The notes under the pieces: generated by a model
Seen by the model: only the letters and a program-made list of their open reading frames with translations
What the model was told of the DNA's origin: nothing
The model's database searches: none
Translations under genes and position numbers: made by a program
In this document: in pieces, positions 15,813 through 23,920 of the stretch
How the letters are laid out: every line of letters starts with the position of its first letter
Numbering within the stretch: the stretch's first letter is position 1
Origin: Secundilactobacillus silagei JCM 19001
GTDB lineage: Bacteria > Bacillota > Bacilli > Lactobacillales > Lactobacillaceae
Length of the DNA stretch: 64,000 nt
Direction: 5' to 3'
NCBI RefSeq assembly: GCF_002217945.1
Contig: NZ_BCMG01000012.1
Coordinates: 1 to 64,000 of the forward strand

Positions 15813-16457
15813 ATGAAAAAATGGTTGAAGGTCTGTGTTGCTGCATTTGCACTGACGCTTGGTTTAGTAACTGCTTCATCGGTTGATGTTCACGCCAGCT
15901 CATTTACTTACTTTGGCAACAATGGGACAAAAACTTATCATCATAAAGTGATTAGCTATCAGAAATACACGTTAAATAAGACTTATTACAATACGACAAC
16001 TGGTACTGTGGATAATATAACTAAGGAGATCACATATATTCCTAAAAACAGCATTGGGAAGGTTGTTTTCTACCATGCTTACGTGTTCCATGTATCGCCG
16101 AAGGTATCACGTTATCAAACTTGGGTTAAACTAACAGGTCGGGTATATAACAATTCTAATTCACCAGCCAATGCTTATTGGCGCGAATACGATGCAGATG
16201 ATGAAGACGTTAGTTATTCACAGAACAATATTTTTACAGTAATATCCAGATCTACCTATGACTATTACTTTTCTAAGGGTACTAGCAAGAGTCCCGTTTT
16301 GTTCAGTCAAGCAGGATTAGTGCCTGGCAAATCTGAAGGCTTTCAACTTCTAGCTCATTCAAAGTACCCAACATCACGGCTTGGAAAGACAACGCTTGTT
16401 GCTCGGTTGTATTGCAATGGTGACAAAATGAAAGCATTTAATGTGAATATGAAGTAG
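15813..16457 (+). CDS. Secreted partner protein of the bacteriocin cassette, copy A
   Basis: 214 residues, ATG with GGGGGG upstream. Signal peptide 1-29 (KKWLKVCVAAFALTLGLV ... VHAS). The mature protein begins with the family signature SFTYFGNNGTKTYHHKV and SYQKYTLNKTYYN. It continues with YQTWVKLTGRVYNNSNSPAN and PGKSEGFQLLAHSK, an arrangement reminiscent of the Ig-like DUF4352/DUF5067 exoprotein folds, though family membership is unproven. It follows a bacteriocin-gene remnant. Candidate roles are immunity, a co-toxin or a wall-binding companion, none demonstrated. Confidence 0.75.
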   Translation: MKKWLKVCVAAFALTLGLVTASSVDVHASSFTYFGNNGTKTYHHKVISYQKYTLNKTYYNTTTGTVDNITKEITYIPKNSIGKVVFYHAYVFHVSPKVSRYQTWVKLTGRVYNNSNSPANAYWREYDADDEDVSYSQNNIFTVISRSTYDYYFSKGTSKSPVLFSQAGLVPGKSEGFQLLAHSKYPTSRLGKTTLVARLYCNGDKMKAFNVNMK

Positions 16458-16462
16458 ATACG

Positions 16463-16498
16463 AAAGCTCTCTGGCAATAATGCCAGAGAGCTTTTTTA
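16463..16498 (+). terminator. Terminator of partner copy A
   Basis: AAGCTCTCTGGCA pairs with TGCCAGAGAGCTT around ATAA, followed by a T run. Confidence 0.9.
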
Positions 16499-16525
16499 TT
16501 TTTCACAAAACGTTATTTAGGTATC

Positions 16526-16810
16526 AAAATATCATTAAGCTTGGTCTAAACACGGATACTGTGTGTGCCATTGATGTTGAAGATCAGTTTTTACAGTACA
16601 ATGTGATCGCTGATATCAATCTATTTTTAGACTACGTGTATCAGCATGGGTTTCATTACTTGGTCGTCTATGCCTCAGCCAGCTATCTGGATTGCTTCTT
16701 ACGGCGTCAATCAGCCCGGAGTAGATAATGTCCAGGATTGGCAATATACCAATAATGGGTATCAGTTAAAAACGGATTTTAATTATGATTTTGCCGGTAT
16801 TTTATCGTAA
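16526..16810 (+). pseudogene. GH25 lysozyme (endolysin) remnant
   Basis: Nearly identical to the 3' half of the intact lysozyme gene at 25348-25947, starting at the ATCATTAAGCTTGGTC segment. The N-terminal half with the first catalytic Asp is gone. A further 50-bp deletion lies between two copies of TCAGCCAGCT and shifts the frame. The end, the following terminator and the bacteriocin promoter match the intact cassette, so this is a decayed lysis gene upstream of bacteriocin copy A. Confidence 0.85.
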
Positions 16811-16837
16811 AAGCCACCGAGTCTTGGTGGCTTTTTT
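16811..16837 (+). terminator. Terminator after the lysozyme remnant
   Basis: AAGCCACC and GGTGGCTT around GAGTCTT with a T run. The same hairpin recurs at 20307-20333 and 25948-25974, each time directly before a bacteriocin promoter module. Confidence 0.85.
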
Positions 16838-16850
16838 CATGCCTACAGAT

Positions 16851-16908
16851 TGCAACAAATCCGGGACACGGACAACGAAGAACCCTTTAGTATAGTCACT
16901 GTAATCGC
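16851..16908 (+). promoter_or_regulatory. Conserved bacteriocin promoter module, copy A
   Basis: Core from TGCAACAAATCCGGGACACG to TATAGTCACTGTAATCGC, repeated at 18892, 20347 and 25988. It contains a good -10 (TATAGT) but no -35 at the expected spacing, which suggests activator dependence. Confidence 0.7.
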
Positions 16909-16944
16909 CGGTGATTAACCAAAAAATTGAAATGAGGTTTTAAT

Positions 16945-17898
16945 ATGGATGGTTCTTATACAGGTGCAGGTGCACATTTAAAATACAGATTAAATTTGGA
17001 AGATACAAATCATGCGATTCAAACGTTTTATGCCGGTCCTTCTAATGTTTATACATTACAACGGGTTGGTAATGATTCTATTCTAAGTCGTTGTGCTATT
17101 CAGTCAGATGGCGAAACAGCGGTTCAGGCTGAAGCTTCCATGATATTACAAGGATTTGGGCACAGTCAAATTCTACAATACTTTGAACATGGTGCAGATA
17201 ATACGCCATATTTCTGGGTTGGTACACGTGGTGCTCTAACTGATCAGGGCAGTACCACGGAATGGCCTACACAGCTAGGACGTGTACACTATGTCTCAGG
17301 TGCTACCTTAGATTATACAGCTACTACGCGTCTTATTAGTGCACGTTATATTGGTGGAGCTTCATTCAGTCATATTCTTCGAGTTGAAGGGGCTCTATCT
17401 AGTGATAAGTCTACCTTAATGGTAATTGGCATTGATACTGAGCATCCACGTCATGCACAGTTTGCTATTTATGATAATGAGGCAATCAACAATATCTTAG
17501 ACACTGTTGATGGTAGTGGTGATCCAACAATTGGTTTTGATGATTCACGAGTAAATGCTAGTGGTGTTCGATTAGGCACATTCCCAGTATCTAGTGTTTA
17601 CCCCTTGTCTCAGTATGATTCTATTCAAGGAACGGAATTGGCTGATAATAACGCTATTTATTTTTCAGCTAGTGCGTCTGAAAAAAACGCAATTGCTATT
17701 TCTAAAATGAATTGGGGCGCTCAATCGTCAGAACATCAAGTTGTAGATAACATGTACTGGACTTCTAGAGAAACGGAAGGTGAAGGTATCCAACTTTCTG
17801 GCGACGATGTACTTATCGGTATTTGTTTGTATCCAGATGGTTCAACTGGATCTGCTCGCGATAACCGAATTTACTCATTTCCTAAGTCAGCATTTTAG
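16945..17898 (+). CDS. Helveticin J-like class III bacteriocin, copy A
   Basis: 317 residues, no signal peptide, ATG with GAGG upstream. It shares the helveticin J pattern: N-terminal strand block with AIQTFYAGPSNVYTLQRVG, GHSQILQYFEHG, TEWPTQLGRVHY, LRVEGALSSDKSTLMVIGID, HAQFAIYDNEAINNILD and SIQGTELADNNAIYFSAS. It is the most diverged of the three intact copies. Helveticin J is a heat-labile bacteriolytic protein active against related lactobacilli. No transmembrane or export signal is present, so release would need lysis. It is preceded by a decayed lysozyme gene and followed by a convergent secreted-protein gene instead of a partner gene. Confidence 0.82.
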   Translation: MDGSYTGAGAHLKYRLNLEDTNHAIQTFYAGPSNVYTLQRVGNDSILSRCAIQSDGETAVQAEASMILQGFGHSQILQYFEHGADNTPYFWVGTRGALTDQGSTTEWPTQLGRVHYVSGATLDYTATTRLISARYIGGASFSHILRVEGALSSDKSTLMVIGIDTEHPRHAQFAIYDNEAINNILDTVDGSGDPTIGFDDSRVNASGVRLGTFPVSSVYPLSQYDSIQGTELADNNAIYFSASASEKNAIAISKMNWGAQSSEHQVVDNMYWTSRETEGEGIQLSGDDVLIGICLYPDGSTGSARDNRIYSFPKSAF

Positions 17899-17924
17899 GA
17901 TAGAAGTCTTCGGGAGCAGCAGTG

Positions 17925-17954
17925 AAAAAGGCACGCAATTTTGCGTGCCTTTTT
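17925..17954. terminator. Bidirectional terminator
   Basis: AAAAAGGCACGCAA pairs with TTGCGTGCCTTTTT between convergent bacteriocin copy A and the secreted protein gene. Confidence 0.9.
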
Positions 17955-17977
17955 CATATCATGAGATATAAAATAAT

Positions 17978-18796
17978 CTAATTTGCTGGTTTAGCAAGAA
18001 TGATGCCAACGCTGTTTTCGTCAACATCTTTAAGTGGTGCATTTTGATAGTAAATTCCAATTTGATAATCTTTTAGTGAAGCGCGTTTTGATGCGGTGTA
18101 ACCCGCTGCATCAAGCGCCCTTTCGATTGCCTGAAAGCGTTGTGATTCAGTCTGTGTATCCTGATAGCCATGGTAGAATAATTGATTAACATTAGTGAGT
18201 AGAATTGGGTCACGATATGATGCGTTAAAAGTGCTTGCCTCAGTTTTAAGGTTAAGTAGTGCATCACGGTTTTCAACGTAGTGTGACAGATTCAGTGATA
18301 GCTGACTATTAGGGAACAGCTGAAGCACTTTGTTAGTCAAAGCTTGAGACGGTGATTGCTTAATGTAGTTCAGGTAATCCGAATCCGACGTAAAGCCACG
18401 TAAGTAGAGGTTATTCCAGTGAGAATAATGACGGTTGTATCCCTTGGTTAAGTAATTGTGCCAAACATAACCGTAAACTGGAGATTTTTTTTGCGTAGGA
18501 GTGTATGACTCAACGGAATAATAGGTGGCGTTACTGCCGTTATGTTTCATCGTCACTGAAGCTTGAACGCCCCAAGACGTATTAGGGTAGTTCTTCAGGT
18601 TGTGCAGCTTCTTGGTATGACTCTTGTTCCAAAGATAAACGTTTTTGGTAGCACTTTTGGCATGATAGACTGGTGAGTTTGTATAAGTTTTGGTTTTGAT
18701 AACGGTGTAGCTACTTGCGCTAGCTTGTGTTGCTCCAAACGAAGTAATTCCCGCTATAGCAACAGCTAAACCGAGCAAGATTTTGATTTTCTTCAT
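17978..18796 (-). CDS. Secreted SH3-like surface protein, copy 1
   Basis: 272 residues, ATG with GGGAG upstream. Signal peptide ends at ASA (about residue 27). Residues 35-115 contain YLWNKSHTKKLHNLKNYPNT and VYGYVWHNYLTKG, an SH3/GW-like wall-binding pattern. The C-terminal part (LQLFPNSQLSLNLSHYV ... RASLKDYQIGIYYQN) is shared with the gene at 19131-19970 and is not recognised. The two are paralogues embedded in the bacteriocin array on the opposite strand. The role is unknown. Wall attachment or bacteriocin tolerance are only conjectures. Confidence 0.7.
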   Translation of the reverse strand: MKKIKILLGLAVAIAGITSFGATQASASSYTVIKTKTYTNSPVYHAKSATKNVYLWNKSHTKKLHNLKNYPNTSWGVQASVTMKHNGSNATYYSVESYTPTQKKSPVYGYVWHNYLTKGYNRHYSHWNNLYLRGFTSDSDYLNYIKQSPSQALTNKVLQLFPNSQLSLNLSHYVENRDALLNLKTEASTFNASYRDPILLTNVNQLFYHGYQDTQTESQRFQAIERALDAAGYTASKRASLKDYQIGIYYQNAPLKDVDENSVGIILAKPAN

Positions 18797-18891
18797 GATA
18801 TTCTCCCTAAATAATTCATTCGTTATAGATTAAGATTAATCTATTCGCTAATTGTTGTAAACCTTTTAAGCCTCCGAATTGTCAAATTAAG

Positions 18892-18949
18892 TGCAACAAA
18901 TCTGGGACACAGGCAGCGAAGAACCCTCTAGTATAGTCACTGTAATCGC
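18892..18949 (+). promoter_or_regulatory. Conserved bacteriocin promoter module, copy B (orphan)
   Basis: TGCAACAAATCTGGGACACA through TATAGTCACTGTAATCGC, closely matching copies A, C and D, but no bacteriocin gene follows. Confidence 0.7.
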
Positions 18950-18988
18950 CGGTGATACAAATAAAATTAAAAAATGAGGGAAACTATT

Positions 18989-19042
18989 ATGGCTGTTATT
19001 AATACAAACGAAACTAGGCAACCAATCACCACTCGAATTTGA
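18989..19042 (+). CDS. 17-residue mini-ORF under the orphan bacteriocin promoter
   Basis: GAGGG lies upstream of ATG, then MAVINTNETRQPITTRI and stop. The RNA encoding its 3' half and the following bases can form a 9-bp stem (AGGCAACCA 19016-19024 / TGGTTGCCT 19051-19059). It is probably a fusion scar left by deletion of the bacteriocin gene. A translated peptide is possible but unproven. Confidence 0.25.
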   Translation: MAVINTNETRQPITTRI

Positions 19043-19130
19043 GCGATAACTGGTTGCCTAGAAGAATAAAACTACTTAGTTCCAACTTTTTGGGTACAGG
19101 TCAATTAGCCCCTTTTATATCAATATTTTT

Positions 19131-19970
19131 TTAATTTATCGGCTTTGCCAAAATAAATTCTATTTGAGTAGTTGCTGGAGTAGAAGCTGGCATATTATTT
19201 TTATCATTTGCTGTAGTGCTTACAGCATTTTGAACATATACACCTAACTCATAATCCTTCATACTAGCTCGCTTTTGTGCATTATAGCCATGTGTGTCAA
19301 AATAATTTGATAATTTGTTAATAGTGGTGAAGCTTAATGCTAAAGTTTGTGGAGAAAAAATTTCACGTGCTTTTTCAGGGGCGAAGACATCTTTGTATCC
19401 AGGAACGTTAGAAGTATAGCCCGGTTGGTTTGAGGTAACATCGGTCTCAGTCATTGGGTTGTCATGAATATACTTTGAAAGCTTTAAAGTTACTTTACTA
19501 TTTGGAAAGAGCTTCATTAAACCTCTTGCCAGTTTTTGAGTTTGAGAGCTTTCCAGATAGTTCTTGTAAGACAGATCGTTATTAAAACTAGTAATTGGTG
19601 TAACCTTAGCTTTAATAGGATATCCGCCATATACCAAACCAGTTATTTTTTTACCAAAATTAGTGACTTTAAAGTAAGTTGATTTTTTACTATTCACTGT
19701 TCTTGTAAAAGTTTGTACAATATACCAATCGGTGTTCTTGTAGCTATTAAGATTGTGGATTTTTTTGGTATGTTTCATGTTCCACATATAGGCATTATGA
19801 GATTTGATTTTGGTTAAATTCGGGAAGTAAGTGACCCAATTTCCACCATTATTAATATTATCAGGTGATGTAGATTTAAGAGTTGCAGCCCGACTTGTCG
19901 AGGTATTAAATATAATTCCAAGTCCGAAGACTATTCCTATTAGCAAAACGTTTTGGATAATTTTTCGCAT
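19131..19970 (-). CDS. Secreted SH3-like surface protein, copy 2
   Basis: 279 residues, ATG with AGGG upstream. The signal peptide spans about residues 1-28 (QNVLLIGIVFGLGIIFNTS). It is paralogous to 17978-18796: YMWNMKHTKKIHNLNSYKNT, YFKVTNFGKKITGLVYGGY, LMKLFPNSKVTLKLSKYIHD, KRASMKDYELGVYVQNAV and the same terminal ILAKP. A region present only here (TSNQPGYTSNVPGYKDVF) interrupts the conserved tail. Base composition is more AT-rich than copy 1. Confidence 0.7.
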   Translation of the reverse strand: MRKIIQNVLLIGIVFGLGIIFNTSTSRAATLKSTSPDNINNGGNWVTYFPNLTKIKSHNAYMWNMKHTKKIHNLNSYKNTDWYIVQTFTRTVNSKKSTYFKVTNFGKKITGLVYGGYPIKAKVTPITSFNNDLSYKNYLESSQTQKLARGLMKLFPNSKVTLKLSKYIHDNPMTETDVTSNQPGYTSNVPGYKDVFAPEKAREIFSPQTLALSFTTINKLSNYFDTHGYNAQKRASMKDYELGVYVQNAVSTTANDKNNMPASTPATTQIEFILAKPIN

Positions 19971-20228
19971 ATCATATTTTCCCTTCGTCTGTGTGATTTT
20001 TAATATGGTACTGTACTGTGAATAATTTATACTTTGATTGAGATCGTGTTTCAGAATTGTGAAAAAATCAGAATAATGTGTTTCATGGTGCTTTCAAATG
20101 TATTTATACTATTTTATGGTTACAATTTATAGTTTATTTGAGTAAACAAAACCTCGTGATTGACAAGGGTGAGTTAACATTGCAAGACTTTTTAGTTATT
20201 TACTAAAGGTTGAATATGAAGTAGGTTA

Positions 20229-20263
20229 AAAAGCGTTCCGACAATCATGCCGGAGCGTTTTTT
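20229..20263 (+). terminator. Terminator of lost partner gene
   Basis: AAAAGCGTTCCGACA pairs with TGCCGGAGCGTTTTTTT around ATCA. It matches the terminator after partner copy D. Confidence 0.8.
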
Positions 20264-20306
20264 TAACTTTTCATAGAAAGCTATTTAGGTATCAAAACAA
20301 TAGTAA

Positions 20307-20333
20307 AAGCTACCGAGTCTTGGTGGCTTTTTT
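20307..20333 (+). terminator. Post-lysozyme-type terminator
   Basis: AAGCTACC / GGTGGCTT hairpin with T run, same as at 16811 and 25948. Confidence 0.8.
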
Positions 20334-20346
20334 CATGCCTACGAAT

Positions 20347-20404
20347 TGCAACAAATCCGGAACACGGGCAACGAAGAGCCCTTTAATATAGTCACTGTAA
20401 TCGC
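20347..20404 (+). promoter_or_regulatory. Conserved bacteriocin promoter module, copy C
   Basis: TGCAACAAATCCGGAACACG through TATAGTCACTGTAATCGC. Downstream, GGAATTCCGGAGTTCC forms a small hairpin in the 5' leader, shared with copy D. Confidence 0.7.
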
Positions 20405-20454
20405 GATGACATGGAATTCCGGAGTTCCAAAATAATATTAAAGGGGTTAAAATT

Positions 20455-21411
20455 ATGGCAACAGCTACAAAAGCATATACATTAATTAATTTACCGATTG
20501 ATTCTACAGGACATCAAAATGCTGTTCAAAAGACCTACGTTGGTACGACAAATATTTATTGTTTACAAAAATTTGGAAATGATACTGTTATTTCACAAGC
20601 GAGTATTGCAAATGGACAAACAATAATCGATTTTTCTGGAAGTCCGCAGATGAGAATCAAAAACACAGGACATGCACAAACGCTAGATTGGTTTTCGCAT
20701 AATGGCAGTGACTACTTTCTTGTAGCAATTGATGGTAGAGCTAACGACTCATCTAGTACTGAGGAATGGGCCACACAACTTGGTCGAATTCAATTTCGTG
20801 CAAATTCACAAATCGATCTATATACAGAAGTTACGCGTTTGTCAGTTTTAAATCGGGCTAATAAATCAGGCAATAACTTTGGGTCTTTGCTTCGAGTAGA
20901 AGGAGCAATTTCAACTTCTCACGAATATCTATTAACCGTGGGTATCCGTGTTGGCGATCATCACGCTCAGTTGGCTTACTACGATTTGGAGGGTATTAAT
21001 AATGTCCTTGATTCTGTAGAAGCAAGTGGTGGTCATTATATTGAGTGCAATAATTCTGATGTCCAACAATATTGCATTGACGACTGGGAAACACCAGGGA
21101 GCCTTTACCGAGCAATGGGAGTTAATGATGGCGTTCAAGGCTTGGATTTCTCAGATGGCCTGGCCGTTTACTTTACTAGTGGTAATCAGGATGAAACTCC
21201 TACGGTAATTAAAGTAGATTGGAAGAGTACTGACTTTCGAGGACGCACATGTTCAGGAGATTGGGGTAATCTCAATCTTGTTGAGACTGAAGGTATTCAA
21301 GTCAAAGATACGCTATACATGGGAATTACCACACATGCGTTACCAAAAAATGATCCTAATAACTATACAACCGCAAATTATGTTTACACCGTCGATAAAA
21401 GTAATTGGTAA
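20455..21411 (+). CDS. Helveticin J-like class III bacteriocin, copy B
   Basis: 318 residues, no signal peptide, ATG with GGGG upstream. Family blocks: AVQKTYVGTTNIYCLQKFG, NTGHAQTLDWFSHNGSDYFL, EEWATQLGRIQF, LLRVEGAISTSHEYLLTVGI, HHAQLAYYDLEGINNVLD, VQGLDFSDGLAVYFTSG, ETEGIQVKDTLYMGITTHA and the cassette-specific end NYVYTVDKSNW. It is close to copy C (26099). An IS982 element has inserted exactly at the stop codon, regenerating TAA, so the protein is intact. The insertion separates the gene from its terminator and partner copy B. Confidence 0.87.
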   Translation: MATATKAYTLINLPIDSTGHQNAVQKTYVGTTNIYCLQKFGNDTVISQASIANGQTIIDFSGSPQMRIKNTGHAQTLDWFSHNGSDYFLVAIDGRANDSSSTEEWATQLGRIQFRANSQIDLYTEVTRLSVLNRANKSGNNFGSLLRVEGAISTSHEYLLTVGIRVGDHHAQLAYYDLEGINNVLDSVEASGGHYIECNNSDVQQYCIDDWETPGSLYRAMGVNDGVQGLDFSDGLAVYFTSGNQDETPTVIKVDWKSTDFRGRTCSGDWGNLNLVETEGIQVKDTLYMGITTHALPKNDPNNYTTANYVYTVDKSNW

Positions 21412-22369
21412 CGCGTGGTGCTAGTTAATTCTAAACCAAGTATCGACAAACAAACATTGTTCAATTCGCGTTTGAAATCCTGACAATGATCTAGCACGAT
21501 TATGCTCCAGGTCAAAACAACTTACCCACTTCGAAAAGACCGTTTCGATACGCCGACGTTGCCGCTTTAGTAGTCGCTGATCTGCTTTCGGTTGCTTCAT
21601 ATTTCGGCGTTTCGGCGTCCAAAAATCAACGCCGATTTTGGCTAACTGCTGATGTAGTTTTTGACTTAAATACCCGACATCTCCTAGAATATGCTGACAC
21701 AGATATTGATCAACCAGGATTGGTACCATTTTAATATCGTGTTTTGATGCTGCTGTGATGGTATAAGCCACGGCAACGCCTTGATTAGTGACTTCAAAAC
21801 TACCTTTAAAACCGTAATACCACATTTTTTTGATGGCATTATAGCCAATATCAGCCTTCGATTTGAACAGTTTTGCGCGCCGATTACAAATATTTTGACA
21901 CAGTGGCATCGGAAAACTATCAATGATGGTATAACTTGGTTGGGGCATAGCTGTCCACATTAAACCGCAGCGAATCAATTGAAAAAGTCGATTAGTACGG
22001 GCACAAATTCGGCTGAAACGAGAACGTTCTGGTAAGTTCTGAAAGCCCAGACTGGTTAGGAAGCGATAGAATCGTCGTTGATCGGTCATGCCTAGTTCGA
22101 CTTGCCAACACAGTAAAGCTAATACCACTACATCAGTTAATTTAGCTTGTTTAACGTTCCGTCTAAACCGAATCGAACTGGGAATAAAGCGCTGATATAG
22201 CGGTTCTAAAACCTCACTCCGGCGATTCAATGGGGATTGAAATTTAATCGTACTTTGGTTACACTTAGCGTAGTCTGACATTGGTCTCACTTCTTTAGTT
22301 AGTGGTAACTTAAAGTGCAGCCGATTCAGGCTATTTTTTGTGCAACAATATTTAACTAGCACCACGCGT
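21411..22369 (-). mobile_element. IS982-family insertion sequence
   Basis: Ends carry an inverted repeat of about 18 bases (ACGCGTGGTGCTAGTTAA). Flanks show the 8-bp duplication AATTGGTA (21403-21410 and 22370-22377). Because the sequence around the joint is repetitive, the duplication could be read as up to 10 bases. It contains one intact transposase gene on the minus strand. Confidence 0.9.
21421..22281 (-). CDS. IS982-family transposase
   Basis: 286 residues from ATG at 22281 (the frame extends further upstream, but the family N-terminus begins near here). Key blocks: YTIIDSFPMPLCQ (first Asp), MWYYGFKGSFEVT, HDIKMVPILVDQ, ILGDVGYLSQKL (second Asp), RRRIETVFSKW (Glu) and ARSLSGFQTRIE, the DDE arrangement of IS982 transposases. 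Length agrees with the family (about 290). Both terminal repeats and the target duplication are intact, consistent with a recent insertion. Confidence 0.92.
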   Translation of the reverse strand: MSDYAKCNQSTIKFQSPLNRRSEVLEPLYQRFIPSSIRFRRNVKQAKLTDVVVLALLCWQVELGMTDQRRFYRFLTSLGFQNLPERSRFSRICARTNRLFQLIRCGLMWTAMPQPSYTIIDSFPMPLCQNICNRRAKLFKSKADIGYNAIKKMWYYGFKGSFEVTNQGVAVAYTITAASKHDIKMVPILVDQYLCQHILGDVGYLSQKLHQQLAKIGVDFWTPKRRNMKQPKADQRLLKRQRRRIETVFSKWVSCFDLEHNRARSLSGFQTRIEQCLFVDTWFRIN

Positions 22370-22395
22370 AATTGGTAATATAGTTTTGAATCTTC

Positions 22396-22427
22396 AAAGG
22401 TGCACTCAGATTGGTGCACCTTTTTTT
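22396..22427 (+). terminator. Terminator formerly after bacteriocin copy B
   Basis: AAAGGTGCAC / GTGCACCTTT with loop TCAGATTG and a T run, now displaced by the IS insertion. Confidence 0.85.
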
Positions 22428-22522
22428 GGGTGGAGATGTATGTGACTGTTTGAATGATATTTAAATTGTGTGTTAGTATACTAAAGATAAGATCAGAAAA
22501 TCAATGAAGGGGATATCATTCA

Positions 22523-23125
22523 ATGAAAAGATGGTTAAAAATCTGTGTTGCTGCGTTTGCACTGACGCTTGGTTTAGCAACTGCTTCAACAGTTGATGTT
22601 CATGCTAGTTCATTTACTTACTTTGGCAATAATGGGACAAAAACTTACCATCATAAAGTGATTAGCTATCAGAAGTACACATTAAACAAGACATACAATT
22701 TAAAGGATCCTTGGACGGGAGCCAGCTCCCAAGTTAGGCTTTACCATCTGTACGTTTTTCACGTTGCCCGTTCACAATCGCGGTACCAGACTTGGGTGAA
22801 GTTAACGGGACATGCACACTGCACTAACTCTACTTCTAATCCTGTTTCGAATTTGAATTTTGAAAATTCGACAATGGATGGTTTGACGACAGTAGGAATC
22901 ATGAGAATTTTTGATTCTACACCAGCTGGTTATACGTTTTCAGCCAATGCTAGTAAAGCGCCTTACATGTTGAGCAAAACTGGTTTACCAAATGGTAAAT
23001 CAGAATCGTTTCAGTTGCTTGACCACTCCAAAACAGCTACTCATAAACTCGGTAAAACCACTATTTGGCTATACATTACCCAAGGATTTGCGCAGTATCA
23101 GACTCTTAAACTAAACCTTAAATAG
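22523..23125 (+). CDS. Secreted partner protein of the bacteriocin cassette, copy B
   Basis: 200 residues, ATG preceded by AAGGGG. Signal peptide and first 55 residues almost identical to copy A (SFTYFGNNGTKTYHHKV). The middle and C-terminal parts diverge strongly (VRLYHLYVFHVARSQSRYQT retained, then a different region), ending PNGKSESFQLLDHSKTATHK. A conserved N-terminus with a variable remainder suggests diversification, as would be expected if each partner were matched to its own bacteriocin. That is inference only. Confidence 0.75.
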   Translation: MKRWLKICVAAFALTLGLATASTVDVHASSFTYFGNNGTKTYHHKVISYQKYTLNKTYNLKDPWTGASSQVRLYHLYVFHVARSQSRYQTWVKLTGHAHCTNSTSNPVSNLNFENSTMDGLTTVGIMRIFDSTPAGYTFSANASKAPYMLSKTGLPNGKSESFQLLDHSKTATHKLGKTTIWLYITQGFAQYQTLKLNLK

Positions 23126-23148
23126 TCTAAAAAACGTTTCATTAAATG

Positions 23149-23208
23149 ATGTGCACTAACTACACGACTGACAATTACGTTTATACGGTCGATAAAAGTA
23201 ATTGGTAA
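23149..23208 (+). pseudogene. Helveticin J-like bacteriocin gene, 3' remnant
   Basis: Reads NYTTDNYVYTVDKSNW and stop, identical in layout to the end of bacteriocin copy B. Everything upstream is deleted up to the end of partner copy B. The following hairpin (23235-23283) and partner promoter region resemble those of the intact cassette. Confidence 0.8.
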
Positions 23209-23234
23209 TCAAATTTAGGATAGTTTTATAAGAA

Positions 23235-23283
23235 AGGTTACGGATCTCTTCATTACTGAAGGGGGTCTGTAGCCTTCCTTTTT
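23235..23283 (+). terminator. Terminator after bacteriocin remnant
   Basis: Imperfect stem with inner CTTCA-TTAC-TGAAG and outer AAGGTTAC/GTAGCCTT, then T run. Diverged copy of 15684-15732. Confidence 0.6.
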
Positions 23284-23369
23284 GAAAACAAGCTACTTTC
23301 ATTTACATCTCGGTTAATACTCTCATGTTATAATTCAAGTGAATTTAAACTTTAAGGGGGAAAATCACC

Positions 23370-23880
23370 ATGAAAAAATGGTTAAAAATTTGTGTCGCTG
23401 ATTTTGCCCTAGTACTGGGCTTAGCAACTGCATCGACAGTTGATGTACATGCCAGCTCATTTACTTACTTTGGTAATAATGAAACGAAAATCTATCATCA
23501 TAAGGTGCTTAGTTATCAGAAATACACGTTATCAAACTTGGGTTAAACTAACAGGTCGGGTATATAACAATTCTAATTCACCAGCCAATGCTTATTGGCG
23601 CGAATACGATGATGCAGATGATGATTCAGACGTTAGTTATTCACAGAACAATATTTTTACAGTAATATCCAGATCTACCTATGACTATTACTTTTCTAAG
23701 GGTACTAGCAAGAGTCCCGTTTTGTTCAGTCAAGCAGGATTAGTGCCTGGTAAATCTGAAGGTTTTCAACTTCTAGCTCATTCAAAGTACCCAACATCAC
23801 GGCTTGGAAAGACAACGCTTGTTGCTCGGTTGTATTGCGATGGTGACAAAATGAAAGCATTTAATTTGAATATGAAGTAG
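23370..23880 (+). pseudogene. Secreted partner protein copy C, internal deletion and frameshift
   Basis: From ATG 23370 the frame encodes the partner signal peptide and SSFTYFGNNETKIYHHKVLS, then stops at SNLG. The rest of the partner (YQTWVKLTGRVYN onward) continues in another frame to 23880. Compared with copy A, roughly 170 bases between two CACGTTA repeats are missing, which explains the frameshift. It also carries A-to-D and T-to-V type changes within the signal peptide. Confidence 0.85.
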
Positions 23881-23884
23881 ATAC

Positions 23885-23920
23885 AAAAGCGTTCTGACAA
23901 TAATGCCAGAGCGCTTTTTT
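23885..23920 (+). terminator. Terminator of partner copy C
   Basis: AAAAGCGTTCTGACA pairs with TGCCAGAGCGCTTTTTT around ATAA. Confidence 0.85.

Larger units (their letters stand above)
18797..19130. other. Region with an orphan bacteriocin promoter and mini-ORF
   Basis: Contains promoter module copy B (18892-18949) and a 17-codon frame with a good ribosome binding site (18989-19042), and nothing else coding. It appears to be the residue of a deleted bacteriocin cassette. Confidence 0.6.
19971..20454. other. Decayed cassette region upstream of bacteriocin copy B
   Basis: Contains the last codons of a partner gene (TTGAATATGAAGTAG, 20210-20224, reading LNMK stop) with its terminator (20229-20263). 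Next comes the TATTTAGGTATCAAAA junction also seen before the lysozyme remnant at 16526, then the post-lysozyme terminator (20307-20333) and promoter module C. Here the lysozyme has been removed almost entirely. Confidence 0.7.

Noticed and set aside
23440-23880. Intact 146-residue secreted partner
   Set aside because: The first 29 residues are out of frame with the signal peptide at 23370; the gene is a frameshifted pseudogene.
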